From Rhipicephalus microplus (lineage: Eukaryota; Arthropoda; Arachnida; Ixodida; Ixodidae), in assembly GCF_043290135.1 (NCBI RefSeq), contig NC_134707.1, positions 138,385,319 through 138,449,318 of the forward strand: a stretch of 64,000 nucleotides of DNA, written 5' to 3'. Numbering within the stretch: the first letter of the stretch is position 1; every line of letters starts with the position of its first letter. Below, one piece after another: positions 1-11,468 of this stretch. A model generated the notes under the pieces. The model searched no databases and was not told the origin of the DNA. It saw nothing but the letters and a program-made list of their open reading frames with translations. The position numbers and the translations under genes are program-made.

Positions 1-3000
1 AGTTTCTAGTTGCAGAGTCTCTGATTGTGGAGTTTCTAGTTGCGGAGTCTCTAGTTGTGGAGTTTCTAGTTGTGGAGTTTCTAGTTGTGGGGTTTTCAGT
101 TGTGGAGTTATAGTTGTGGTGTTTCTAGACATGAAATTTCTTGTAGCCGAATCTCTATTTGTGGAGCTTGTAGTTGTGGACTTTCTAGTTGTTGAGTTTC
201 TAGTTGTGGAGTCTCTAGTTGCAGAGTTTCTAGTTGTGGAGTGTCTGGTTGTGGTGTTTCTAGTTGTGGAGTTTCTGGTTGTGGAGTTTCTAGTTGTGGA
301 GTTTCAAGTTGTGGAGTTTCTAGTTGTGGAGTCTCATGTTGTGGAGTTTAAAGTTGTAGAGTTTCAAGTTGTGGAGTCTCTAGTTGTGGAGTTTCCAGTT
401 GGGGAGTATCTAGTTGTGAAGTTTTAAGTTGTGGAGTTTCTAGTTGTGGAGTTTCTAGTTGCGGAGTTTTTAATAGAGGAGTTTCTAGTTGTGAAGTTTC
501 AAGTTGCGGAGTCTCAAGTTGTGGAGCTTCCAGTTGTGGAGTTTTTAGTTGTGGAGTTGCTATTTGTTGAGTTTCTAGTTGTGAAGTCTCTAGTTTTGCA
601 GTTTCTAGTTGTGGATTTTCTAGATATGGAATTACTAGTGACCGAGTCTGTATTTGTGGAGTTTGAAGTTGTGGAGTTTCTAGTTGTTGAGTTTCTAGTT
701 GTGGAGTCTCTAGTTGCGGAGTTTCTAGTTGCGGACTTTCTAGTTGTGGAGTTTCTGGTTGTGGAGTTTCTAGTTGAGGAGTTTCAAGTTGTGGAGTTTC
801 TAGTTGTAGAGTCTCTAGTTGCGGAGTTGCTAGTTGTGAAGTTTCTAGTTGCGGAGTTTCTAGTTTTGGAGTTTCTAGTTGTGGAGTTTCTAGTTGTAGA
901 GTCTCCTGTTGCGGAGTTTCTAGTTCCGGAGTTTCTAGTTGGGGAGTTTCCAGTTGTAGAGTTTCTAGTTGTGGAGTTTCTATTTGTGCAGTCTCAAGTT
1001 GTGCAGTTTAAACTTGTGGAGTTTCAAGTTGTGGAGTCTATAGTTGTGGTGTTTCTAGTTGTAGATTTTCTAGTTGTGGAGTATCTAGTTGTGGATTTTC
1101 CAGTTGTGGAGTTTCTAGTTGTTGAGTTGCGGAGTCTCTAGTTGTTGAGTTTCTAGTAGCAGAGTCTCTAGTTGTGGAGTTTCTAGAAATGGAATTACTA
1201 GTTGCCGAGTCTGTATTTGTGGAGTTTGAAGTTGTGGAGTTTCTAGTTGTGGAGTTTCTAGTTGTGGAGTCTCTTGTTGTGGAGTTTCAAGTTGTGGAGT
1301 GTCTAGTTGTGGAGTTCCGAGTTGTAGAGTTTCGAGTTTTGGAGTTTCTAGTTGTAGAATTTTGAGTTGTGGAGTTTCTAGTTGTGGAGTTTCTAGTTGT
1401 TGAGTTTCTAGTTGTGGAGTCTCTAGTTGCAGAGTTTCTAGTTGTGGAGTTTCTGGTTGTGGAGTTTCGGTTGTGGAGTTTTTAGTTGTGGAGTTTCAAG
1501 TTGTGGAGTTTCTAGTTGTGGAGTCTCAAGTTGTGGAGTTTAAAGTTGTGGAGTTTAAAGTTGTGGAGCCTCTAGTTGTGGAGTTTCTAGTTGCAGAGTA
1601 TCTAGTTGTGGAGTTTCCAGTTGTGGAGTTTCTAGTTGTGGAGTTGTGGAGTCTCTGGTTGTGGAGTTTCTAGTTGTGGAGTTTCTAGTTGTGGAGTTTC
1701 GAGTTGTGGAGTTTCTAGTTGTGGATTTTCCAGTTGTGGAGTATCTAGTTGTGGAGTTTCCAGTTGTGAAGTATCTAGTTGTGGAGTTTCCACTTGTGGA
1801 GTATCTAGTTGTGGAGTTTTAAGTTGTGGAGTTTCTAGTTGCGGAGTTTCTAGTTGCGGAGTTTTTAATAGTGGAGTTTCTAGTTGTGAAGTTTCAAGTT
1901 GCGGAGTCTCAAGTTGTGAAGTTTCCAGTTGTGGAGTTTTTAGTTGTGGAGTTTCTAGTTGTTGAGTTTCTAGTTGTGAAGTCTCTAGTTTTGCAGTTTC
2001 AAGTCGTGGAGTTTCTAGATATGGAATTTCTAGTTGCCGAGTCTGTATTTGTGAAGTTTGAAGTTGAGGAGTTTCTAGTTGTGGATTTTCTAGTTGTGGA
2101 GTCTCTAGTTGTGGAGTTCTAGTTGCAGAGTATCTAGTTGTGGAGTTTCCAGTTGTGGAGTTGCTAGTTGCGGAGTTTCTAGTTGTGGAGTTTCTGGTTG
2201 TGGAGTTTTTAGTTGTGGAGTTTCAAGTTGTGGAGTTTAAAGTTGTGGAGCCTCTAGTTGTGGAGTTTCTAGTTGCAGAGTATCTAGTTGTGGAGTTTCC
2301 AGTTGTGGAGTTTCTAGTTGTGGAGTTGTGGAGTCTCTGGTTGTGGAGTTTCTAGTTGCAGAGTCTGTAGTTGTGGAGTTTCAAGTTGTGGAGTCTCTAG
2401 ATGTGGAGTTTCTAGTTGTGGAGTTTCCAGTTGTGGAGTATCTAGTAGTGGAGTTTCGGGTTGTGGAATTTCTAGTTGTGGAGTTTCTAGTTGTGGAGTC
2501 CCTAGTTGTGGAGTTTCTAGTTGCGGAGTTTCTAGTTCTGGAGTTTCAAGTTACGGAGTCTCAAGCTGGGGAGTTTCTAGTTCTTGAGTTTTTAGTTGTG
2601 GAGTTTCTAGTTGTTGAGTTTCTAGTTTGAAGTCTCTAGTTGTAGATTCTCTAGTTGTGGAGTCTCTAGTTTAGGAGTTTCTAGTTGAAGAGTTTTTTGT
2701 TGTGGAGTGTCTAGTTGTGGAGTTTCCAGCTGTGGAGTTTCGAGTTGTGGAGTTTCTAGTTGCAGAGTCTCTAGTTGTGGAGTTTCAAGTTGTGGAGTCT
2801 CTAGTTGTGGAGTTTCTAGTTGCCGAGTTTCCAGTTGTGGAGTATATAGTAGTGGAGTTTCCAGTTGTGGAGTCCCTAGTTGTAGAGTTTCTAGTTGCGG
2901 AGTCCCAAGCTGTGGAGTTTCAAGTTGTGAAGTTTCTAGTTGTGGACTCTCAAGTTGTGGAGTTTAAAGTTGTGGAGTTTTAAGTTGTGGAGTCTCTAGT

Positions 3001-3357
3001 TGTGGAGTTTATAGTTGCAGAGTATCTAGTTGTGAAGTTGCGGAGTCTCTGGCTGTGAGTTTTTTGTTGTGGAGTTTCTAGTTGTGAAGTTTCGAGTTGT
3101 GGAGTCCCTAGTTGTGGAGTTTCTAGTTGTGGAATGTAGAGTTGTGGAGTTTCTAGTTGTGGAGTTACTAGTTGCGGATTTTCTAGCTGTGGATTTTCTA
3201 GTTGCGTAACTTAAGGTCGTGAGGTTTCAAGTTGTGGAGTTTATATTTGTGGAGTTTCTAGTTGTGGAATTTCTAGTTGTGGAGTCTATAGTTGTGTAGT
3301 TTCTAGCTGCGGAGTTTCCAGTTGCGGAGTTTCTATTTTTGGAGTATCTAGCTGAGG
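1..3357 (+). repeat. HOR A, copy 1 (3357 bp)
   Basis: Bases 1 to about 2860 reappear at +3357. I noticed only two substitutions in the parts I compared closely (T445 against C3802, C1006 against G4363), which suggests a very recent duplication. The period is 223 monomers plus 12 bases, so off-phase units are inherited within it. The last ~500 bases (2862-3357) are not matched in copy 2. They include the CTTAAG landmark at 3210 and end in a TATTTTTGGAGTATC variant before copy 2 begins. The true left edge may lie outside the window. Confidence 0.85.
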
Positions 3358-6219
3358 AGTTTCTAGTTGCAGAGTCTCTGATTGTGGAGTTTCTAGTTGC
3401 GGAGTCTCTAGTTGTGGAGTTTCTAGTTGTGGAGTTTCTAGTTGTGGGGTTTTCAGTTGTGGAGTTATAGTTGTGGTGTTTCTAGACATGAAATTTCTTG
3501 TAGCCGAATCTCTATTTGTGGAGCTTGTAGTTGTGGACTTTCTAGTTGTTGAGTTTCTAGTTGTGGAGTCTCTAGTTGCAGAGTTTCTAGTTGTGGAGTG
3601 TCTGGTTGTGGTGTTTCTAGTTGTGGAGTTTCTGGTTGTGGAGTTTCTAGTTGTGGAGTTTCAAGTTGTGGAGTTTCTAGTTGTGGAGTCTCATGTTGTG
3701 GAGTTTAAAGTTGTAGAGTTTCAAGTTGTGGAGTCTCTAGTTGTGGAGTTTCCAGTTGGGGAGTATCTAGTTGTGAAGTTTTAAGTTGTGGAGTTTCTAG
3801 TTGCGGAGTTTCTAGTTGCGGAGTTTTTAATAGAGGAGTTTCTAGTTGTGAAGTTTCAAGTTGCGGAGTCTCAAGTTGTGGAGCTTCCAGTTGTGGAGTT
3901 TTTAGTTGTGGAGTTGCTATTTGTTGAGTTTCTAGTTGTGAAGTCTCTAGTTTTGCAGTTTCTAGTTGTGGATTTTCTAGATATGGAATTACTAGTGACC
4001 GAGTCTGTATTTGTGGAGTTTGAAGTTGTGGAGTTTCTAGTTGTTGAGTTTCTAGTTGTGGAGTCTCTAGTTGCGGAGTTTCTAGTTGCGGACTTTCTAG
4101 TTGTGGAGTTTCTGGTTGTGGAGTTTCTAGTTGAGGAGTTTCAAGTTGTGGAGTTTCTAGTTGTAGAGTCTCTAGTTGCGGAGTTGCTAGTTGTGAAGTT
4201 TCTAGTTGCGGAGTTTCTAGTTTTGGAGTTTCTAGTTGTGGAGTTTCTAGTTGTAGAGTCTCCTGTTGCGGAGTTTCTAGTTCCGGAGTTTCTAGTTGGG
4301 GAGTTTCCAGTTGTAGAGTTTCTAGTTGTGGAGTTTCTATTTGTGCAGTCTCAAGTTGTGGAGTTTAAACTTGTGGAGTTTCAAGTTGTGGAGTCTATAG
4401 TTGTGGTGTTTCTAGTTGTAGATTTTCTAGTTGTGGAGTATCTAGTTGTGGATTTTCCAGTTGTGGAGTTTCTAGTTGTTGAGTTGCGGAGTCTCTAGTT
4501 GTTGAGTTTCTAGTAGCAGAGTCTCTAGTTGTGGAGTTTCTAGAAATGGAATTACTAGTTGCCGAGTCTGTATTTGTGGAGTTTGAAGTTGTGGAGTTTC
4601 TAGTTGTGGAGTTTCTAGTTGTGGAGTCTCTTGTTGTGGAGTTTCAAGTTGTGGAGTGTCTAGTTGTGGAGTTCCGAGTTGTAGAGTTTCGAGTTTTGGA
4701 GTTTCTAGTTGTAGAATTTTGAGTTGTGGAGTTTCTAGTTGTGGAGTTTCTAGTTGTTGAGTTTCTAGTTGTGGAGTCTCTAGTTGCAGAGTTTCTAGTT
4801 GTGGAGTTTCTGGTTGTGGAGTTTCGGTTGTGGAGTTTTTAGTTGTGGAGTTTCAAGTTGTGGAGTTTCTAGTTGTGGAGTCTCAAGTTGTGGAGTTTAA
4901 AGTTGTGGAGTTTAAAGTTGTGGAGCCTCTAGTTGTGGAGTTTCTAGTTGCAGAGTATCTAGTTGTGGAGTTTCCAGTTGTGGAGTTTCTAGTTGTGGAG
5001 TTGTGGAGTCTCTGGTTGTGGAGTTTCTAGTTGTGGAGTTTCTAGTTGTGGAGTTTCGAGTTGTGGAGTTTCTAGTTGTGGATTTTCCAGTTGTGGAGTA
5101 TCTAGTTGTGGAGTTTCCAGTTGTGAAGTATCTAGTTGTGGAGTTTCCACTTGTGGAGTATCTAGTTGTGGAGTTTTAAGTTGTGGAGTTTCTAGTTGCG
5201 GAGTTTCTAGTTGCGGAGTTTTTAATAGTGGAGTTTCTAGTTGTGAAGTTTCAAGTTGCGGAGTCTCAAGTTGTGAAGTTTCCAGTTGTGGAGTTTTTAG
5301 TTGTGGAGTTTCTAGTTGTTGAGTTTCTAGTTGTGAAGTCTCTAGTTTTGCAGTTTCAAGTCGTGGAGTTTCTAGATATGGAATTTCTAGTTGCCGAGTC
5401 TGTATTTGTGAAGTTTGAAGTTGAGGAGTTTCTAGTTGTGGATTTTCTAGTTGTGGAGTCTCTAGTTGTGGAGTTCTAGTTGCAGAGTATCTAGTTGTGG
5501 AGTTTCCAGTTGTGGAGTTGCTAGTTGCGGAGTTTCTAGTTGTGGAGTTTCTGGTTGTGGAGTTTTTAGTTGTGGAGTTTCAAGTTGTGGAGTTTAAAGT
5601 TGTGGAGCCTCTAGTTGTGGAGTTTCTAGTTGCAGAGTATCTAGTTGTGGAGTTTCCAGTTGTGGAGTTTCTAGTTGTGGAGTTGTGGAGTCTCTGGTTG
5701 TGGAGTTTCTAGTTGCAGAGTCTGTAGTTGTGGAGTTTCAAGTTGTGGAGTCTCTAGATGTGGAGTTTCTAGTTGTGGAGTTTCCAGTTGTGGAGTATCT
5801 AGTAGTGGAGTTTCGGGTTGTGGAATTTCTAGTTGTGGAGTTTCTAGTTGTGGAGTCCCTAGTTGTGGAGTTTCTAGTTGCGGAGTTTCTAGTTCTGGAG
5901 TTTCAAGTTACGGAGTCTCAAGCTGGGGAGTTTCTAGTTCTTGAGTTTTTAGTTGTGGAGTTTCTAGTTGTTGAGTTTCTAGTTTGAAGTCTCTAGTTGT
6001 AGATTCTCTAGTTGTGGAGTCTCTAGTTTAGGAGTTTCTAGTTGAAGAGTTTTTTGTTGTGGAGTGTCTAGTTGTGGAGTTTCCAGCTGTGGAGTTTCGA
6101 GTTGTGGAGTTTCTAGTTGCAGAGTCTCTAGTTGTGGAGTTTCAAGTTGTGGAGTCTCTAGTTGTGGAGTTTCTAGTTGCCGAGTTTCCAGTTGTGGAGT
6201 ATCTAGTAGTGGAGTTTCA
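3358..6219 (+). repeat. HOR A, copy 2 (truncated match, ~2.86 kb)
   Basis: Begins with the same TGCAGAGTCTCTGATTGTGG variant seen at the start of the window and follows copy 1 unit by unit to about 6219, where copy 1 reads CCAGTTGTGGAGTCCC and this copy reads CAAGTTTTGGAG. From 5161 onward the same bases also serve as the first part of HOR B copy 1. The two periods therefore overlap, and A was already present when B duplicated, or the reverse. Confidence 0.82.
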
Positions 6220-8314
6220 AGTTTTGGAGTTTCTAGTTGTGGAGTCTCAAGTTGTGGAGTTTAAAGTTGTGGAGTTTCAAGTTGTGGAGTCTCTAGTTGT
6301 GGAGTTTCTAGTTGCAGAGTATCTAGTTCTGGAGTTTCGAGTTGTGGAGTTTCTAGTTGTGAAGTTGCGAAGTCTATGGTTGTGGAGTTTTTAGTTGTGG
6401 AGTTTCTAGTTGTGGAGTTTCGAGTGATGGAGTCTCTAGTTGTGGAGTTTCTAGTTGTGGAGTCTTTAGTTGTGGAGTTTCTAGCTCTGGAGTTTCCAGT
6501 TGTGGAGTATCTAGTTGTGGAGTTTTAAGTTGTGGAGTTTCTAGTTGCGGAGTTTCTAGTTGCGGAGTTTTTAATAGCGGAGTTTCTAGTTGTTAAGTTT
6601 CAAGTTGCGGAGTCTCAAGTTGTGGAGTTTCCAGTTGTGGAGTTTTTAGTTGTGGAGTTTCTAGTTGTTGAGTTTCTAGTTGTGAAGTCTCGAGTTTTGC
6701 AGTTTCTAGCTGTGGAGTTTCTAGATATGGAATTTCTAGTTGCCGAGTCTGTATTTGTGGAGTTTGTAGTTGTGGAGTTTCTAGTTGTGGAGTTTCTAGT
6801 TGTGGAGTCTCTAGTTGCGGAGTTTCTAGTTGTAGATTTTCTAGTTGTGGAGTATCTAGTTGTGGATTTTCCAGTTGTGGAGTTTCTAGTTGTGGAGTGG
6901 CGGAGTCTCTAGTTGTGGAGTTTCTAGTTGCAGAGTCTCTAGTTGTGGAGTTTCAAGTTGTGGAGTCTCTAGTTGTGGAGTTTCTAGTTGCCGAGTTTTC
7001 AGTTGTGGAGTATCTAGTAGTGGAGTTTCTATTTGTGGAGTTTCTAGCTGCGAAGTTTCTAGTTGCAGGGTCTCTGGTTGTGGAGTTTCTAGTTGCGAAG
7101 TCTCTAGATGTGGAGTTTCGAGTTTTGGAGTTTCTAGTGTTGAAGTTTTGAGTTGTGGAGTTTCTAGTTGTGGAGTTTCCAGTTGTGGAGTTTCTAGTTG
7201 TGGAGTTGCAGAATCTCTAGTTGTGGAGTTTCTAGTTGTGGAGTATCTAGTTGTGGTGTTTCAAGTAGTGAAGTTTCTAGCTGTGGAGTTTCTAATTGCG
7301 GAGTTTCTAGTTGTAGAGTTTCTAGTTGTGGAGTTTCTAGTTGTGGAGTTTCAAGTTGTGGAGTTTCTAGTTGCGGCGTCTCAAGTTGTGGAGTTTCTAG
7401 TTGCGGAGTGTCTAGTTGTGGTGTTTCTAGCTGTGGAATTTCTTGTTGCGGAGTTTCTAAATGCGGAGTTTCTAGTTTGGTGTTTCATAGTTGCAGAGTC
7501 TCTAGTTGTGGAGTTTCTAGTTGTGGAGTGTCTAGTTGTGGAGTTTCCAGTTGTGGAGGTTCTAGTAGAATTTCGAATTTTGAAGTTTCTAGTTGTTGAG
7601 TTTCTAGTTTGAAGTCTCTAGTTGTAGATTCTCTAGTTGTGGAGTCTCTAGTTTAGGAGTTTCTAGTTGAAAAGTTTTTAGTTGTGGAGTGTCTAGTTGT
7701 GGAGTTTCCAGTTGTGGAGTTTCGAGTTGTAGAGTTTCGAGTTTTGGAGTTTCTAGTTGTGGAATTTTGAGTTGTGAAGTTTCTAGTTGTGGAGTTTCTA
7801 GTTGCGGAATCTCTAGCTGTGGATTTTCTGGTTGCGTAACTTAAGGTCGTGAGGTTTCAAGTTGTGGAGTTTCTAGTTGTGGAGTTTCTAGTTGTTGAGT
7901 TTCTAGTTGTGGAGTCTCTAGTTGCAGAGTTTCTAGTTGTGGAGTTTCCGGTTGTGGAGTTTCTGGTTGTGGAGTTTTTAGTTGTGGAGTTTCAAGTTGT
8001 GGAGTTTCTAGTTGTGGAGTCTCAAGTTGTGGAGTTTAAAGTTGTGGAGTTTAAAGTTGTGGAGCCTCTAGTTGTGGAGTTTCTAGTTGCAGAGTATCTA
8101 GTTGTGGAGTTTCCAGTTGTGGAGTTTCTAGTTGTGGAGTTGTGGAGTCTCTGGTTGTGGAGTTTCTAGGTGTGGAGTTTCTAGTTGTGGAGTTTCAAGT
8201 TGTGGAGTTTTCAGTTGTGGAGTTTCAAGTGTGGGAGTTTCTAATTGTGGAGTATCTAGTTGTGGAGTTTCCAGTTGTGAAGTATCTAGTTGTGGATTTT
8301 CCAGTTGTGGAGTT
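5161..8314 (+). repeat. HOR B, copy 1 (3154 bp)
   Basis: About 3.03 kb (5161 to ~8190) recurs at +3154. Comparing conceptual translations block by block I saw no difference across the shared part, so it is near-identical. Two half-units are visible: AGTTTGAAG landmarks at 5981 and 7606, and AATAG units of two types, AATAGTGG at 5223 and AATAGCGG at 6571. The CTTAAG landmark is at 7840. The last ~125 bases (8190-8314) differ from the equivalent part of copy 2. Confidence 0.85.
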
Positions 8315-11300
8315 TCTAGTTGTGGAGTTTTAAGTTGTGGAGTTTCTAGTTGCGGAGTTTCTAGTTGCGGAGTTTTTAATAGTGGAGTTTCTAGTTGTGA
8401 AGTTTCAAGTTGCGGAGTCTCAAGTTGTGAAGTTTCCAGTTGTGGAGTTTTTAGTTGTGGAGTTTCTAGTTGTTGAGTTTCTAGTTGTGAAGTCTCTAGT
8501 TTTGCAGTTTCAAGTCGTGGAGTTTCTAGATATGGAATTTCTAGTTGCCGAGTCTGTATTTGTGAAGTTTGAAGTTGAGGAGTTTCTAGTTGTGGATTTT
8601 CTAGTTGTGGAGTCTCTAGTTGTGGAGTTCTAGTTGCAGAGTATCTAGTTGTGGAGTTTCCAGTTGTGGAGTTGCTAGTTGCGGAGTTTCTAGTTGTGGA
8701 GTTTCTGGTTGTGGAGTTTTTAGTTGTGGAGTTTCAAGTTGTGGAGTTTAAAGTTGTGGAGCCTCTAGTTGTGGAGTTTCTAGTTGCAGAGTATCTAGTT
8801 GTGGAGTTTCCAGTTGTGGAGTTTCTAGTTGTGGAGTTGTGGAGTCTCTGGTTGTGGAGTTTCTAGTTGCAGAGTCTGTAGTTGTGGAGTTTCAAGTTGT
8901 GGAGTCTCTAGATGTGGAGTTTCTAGTTGTGGAGTTTCCAGTTGTGGAGTATCTAGTAGTGGAGTTTCGGGTTGTGGAATTTCTAGTTGTGGAGTTTCTA
9001 GTTGTGGAGTCCCTAGTTGTGGAGTTTCTAGTTGCGGAGTTTCTAGTTCTGGAGTTTCAAGTTACGGAGTCTCAAGCTGGGGAGTTTCTAGTTCTTGAGT
9101 TTTTAGTTGTGGAGTTTCTAGTTGTTGAGTTTCTAGTTTGAAGTCTCTAGTTGTAGATTCTCTAGTTGTGGAGTCTCTAGTTTAGGAGTTTCTAGTTGAA
9201 GAGTTTTTTGTTGTGGAGTGTCTAGTTGTGGAGTTTCCAGCTGTGGAGTTTCGAGTTGTGGAGTTTCTAGTTGCAGAGTCTCTAGTTGTGGAGTTTCAAG
9301 TTGTGGAGTCTCTAGTTGTGGAGTTTCTAGTTGCCGAGTTTCCAGTTGTGGAGTATCTAGTAGTGGAGTTTCAAGTTTTGGAGTTTCTAGTTGTGGAGTC
9401 TCAAGTTGTGGAGTTTAAAGTTGTGGAGTTTCAAGTTGTGGAGTCTCTAGTTGTGGAGTTTCTAGTTGCAGAGTATCTAGTTCTGGAGTTTCGAGTTGTG
9501 GAGTTTCTAGTTGTGAAGTTGCGAAGTCTATGGTTGTGGAGTTTTTAGTTGTGGAGTTTCTAGTTGTGGAGTTTCGAGTGATGGAGTCTCTAGTTGTGGA
9601 GTTTCTAGTTGTGGAGTCTTTAGTTGTGGAGTTTCTAGCTCTGGAGTTTCCAGTTGTGGAGTATCTAGTTGTGGAGTTTTAAGTTGTGGAGTTTCTAGTT
9701 GCGGAGTTTCTAGTTGCGGAGTTTTTAATAGCGGAGTTTCTAGTTGTTAAGTTTCAAGTTGCGGAGTCTCAAGTTGTGGAGTTTCCAGTTGTGGAGTTTT
9801 TAGTTGTGGAGTTTCTAGTTGTTGAGTTTCTAGTTGTGAAGTCTCGAGTTTTGCAGTTTCTAGCTGTGGAGTTTCTAGATATGGAATTTCTAGTTGCCGA
9901 GTCTGTATTTGTGGAGTTTGTAGTTGTGGAGTTTCTAGTTGTGGAGTTTCTAGTTGTGGAGTCTCTAGTTGCGGAGTTTCTAGTTGTAGATTTTCTAGTT
10001 GTGGAGTATCTAGTTGTGGATTTTCCAGTTGTGGAGTTTCTAGTTGTGGAGTGGCGGAGTCTCTAGTTGTGGAGTTTCTAGTTGCAGAGTCTCTAGTTGT
10101 GGAGTTTCAAGTTGTGGAGTCTCTAGTTGTGGAGTTTCTAGTTGCCGAGTTTTCAGTTGTGGAGTATCTAGTAGTGGAGTTTCTATTTGTGGAGTTTCTA
10201 GCTGCGAAGTTTCTAGTTGCAGGGTCTCTGGTTGTGGAGTTTCTAGTTGCGAAGTCTCTAGATGTGGAGTTTCGAGTTTTGGAGTTTCTAGTGTTGAAGT
10301 TTTGAGTTGTGGAGTTTCTAGTTGTGGAGTTTCCAGTTGTGGAGTTTCTAGTTGTGGAGTTGCAGAATCTCTAGTTGTGGAGTTTCTAGTTGTGGAGTAT
10401 CTAGTTGTGGTGTTTCAAGTAGTGAAGTTTCTAGCTGTGGAGTTTCTAATTGCGGAGTTTCTAGTTGTAGAGTTTCTAGTTGTGGAGTTTCTAGTTGTGG
10501 AGTTTCAAGTTGTGGAGTTTCTAGTTGCGGCGTCTCAAGTTGTGGAGTTTCTAGTTGCGGAGTGTCTAGTTGTGGTGTTTCTAGCTGTGGAATTTCTTGT
10601 TGCGGAGTTTCTAAATGCGGAGTTTCTAGTTTGGTGTTTCATAGTTGCAGAGTCTCTAGTTGTGGAGTTTCTAGTTGTGGAGTGTCTAGTTGTGGAGTTT
10701 CCAGTTGTGGAGGTTCTAGTAGAATTTCGAATTTTGAAGTTTCTAGTTGTTGAGTTTCTAGTTTGAAGTCTCTAGTTGTAGATTCTCTAGTTGTGGAGTC
10801 TCTAGTTTAGGAGTTTCTAGTTGAAAAGTTTTTAGTTGTGGAGTGTCTAGTTGTGGAGTTTCCAGTTGTGGAGTTTCGAGTTGTAGAGTTTCGAGTTTTG
10901 GAGTTTCTAGTTGTGGAATTTTGAGTTGTGAAGTTTCTAGTTGTGGAGTTTCTAGTTGCGGAATCTCTAGCTGTGGATTTTCTGGTTGCGTAACTTAAGG
11001 TCGTGAGGTTTCAAGTTGTGGAGTTTCTAGTTGTGGAGTTTCTAGTTGTTGAGTTTCTAGTTGTGGAGTCTCTAGTTGCAGAGTTTCTAGTTGTGGAGTT
11101 TCCGGTTGTGGAGTTTCTGGTTGTGGAGTTTTTAGTTGTGGAGTTTCAAGTTGTGGAGTTTCTAGTTGTGGAGTCTCAAGTTGTGGAGTTTAAAGTTGTG
11201 GAGTTTAAAGTTGTGGAGCCTCTAGTTGTGGAGTTTCTAGTTGCAGAGTATCTAGTTGTGGAGTTTCCAGTTGTGGAGTTTCTAGTTGTGGAGTTGTGGA

Positions 11301-11468
11301 GTCTCTGGTTGTGGAGTTTCTAGGTGTGGAGTTTCTAGTTGTGAAGTTTTGAGTTGTGGAGTCTCTAGTTGTGGAGTTTCTAGTTGTGGATTTTCCAGTT
11401 GTGGAGTATCTAGTTGTGGAGTTTCCAGTTGTGAAGTATCTAGTTGTGGATTTTCCAGTTGTGGAGTT
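8315..11468 (+). repeat. HOR B, copy 2 (3154 bp)
   Basis: Matches copy 1 at an offset of 3154 until about 11344 and then diverges (TCTAGTTGTGAAGTTTTGAG instead of TCTAGTTGTGGAGTTTCAAG). Its second part matches copy 3 at an offset of 3147, including AATAGCGG at 9727, AGTTTGAAG at 10760 and CTTAAG at 10994. The front of this copy (8337-9213) resembles copy 1 more than copy 3. The middle copy is thus a mosaic of the two neighbouring sequence versions. Confidence 0.83.
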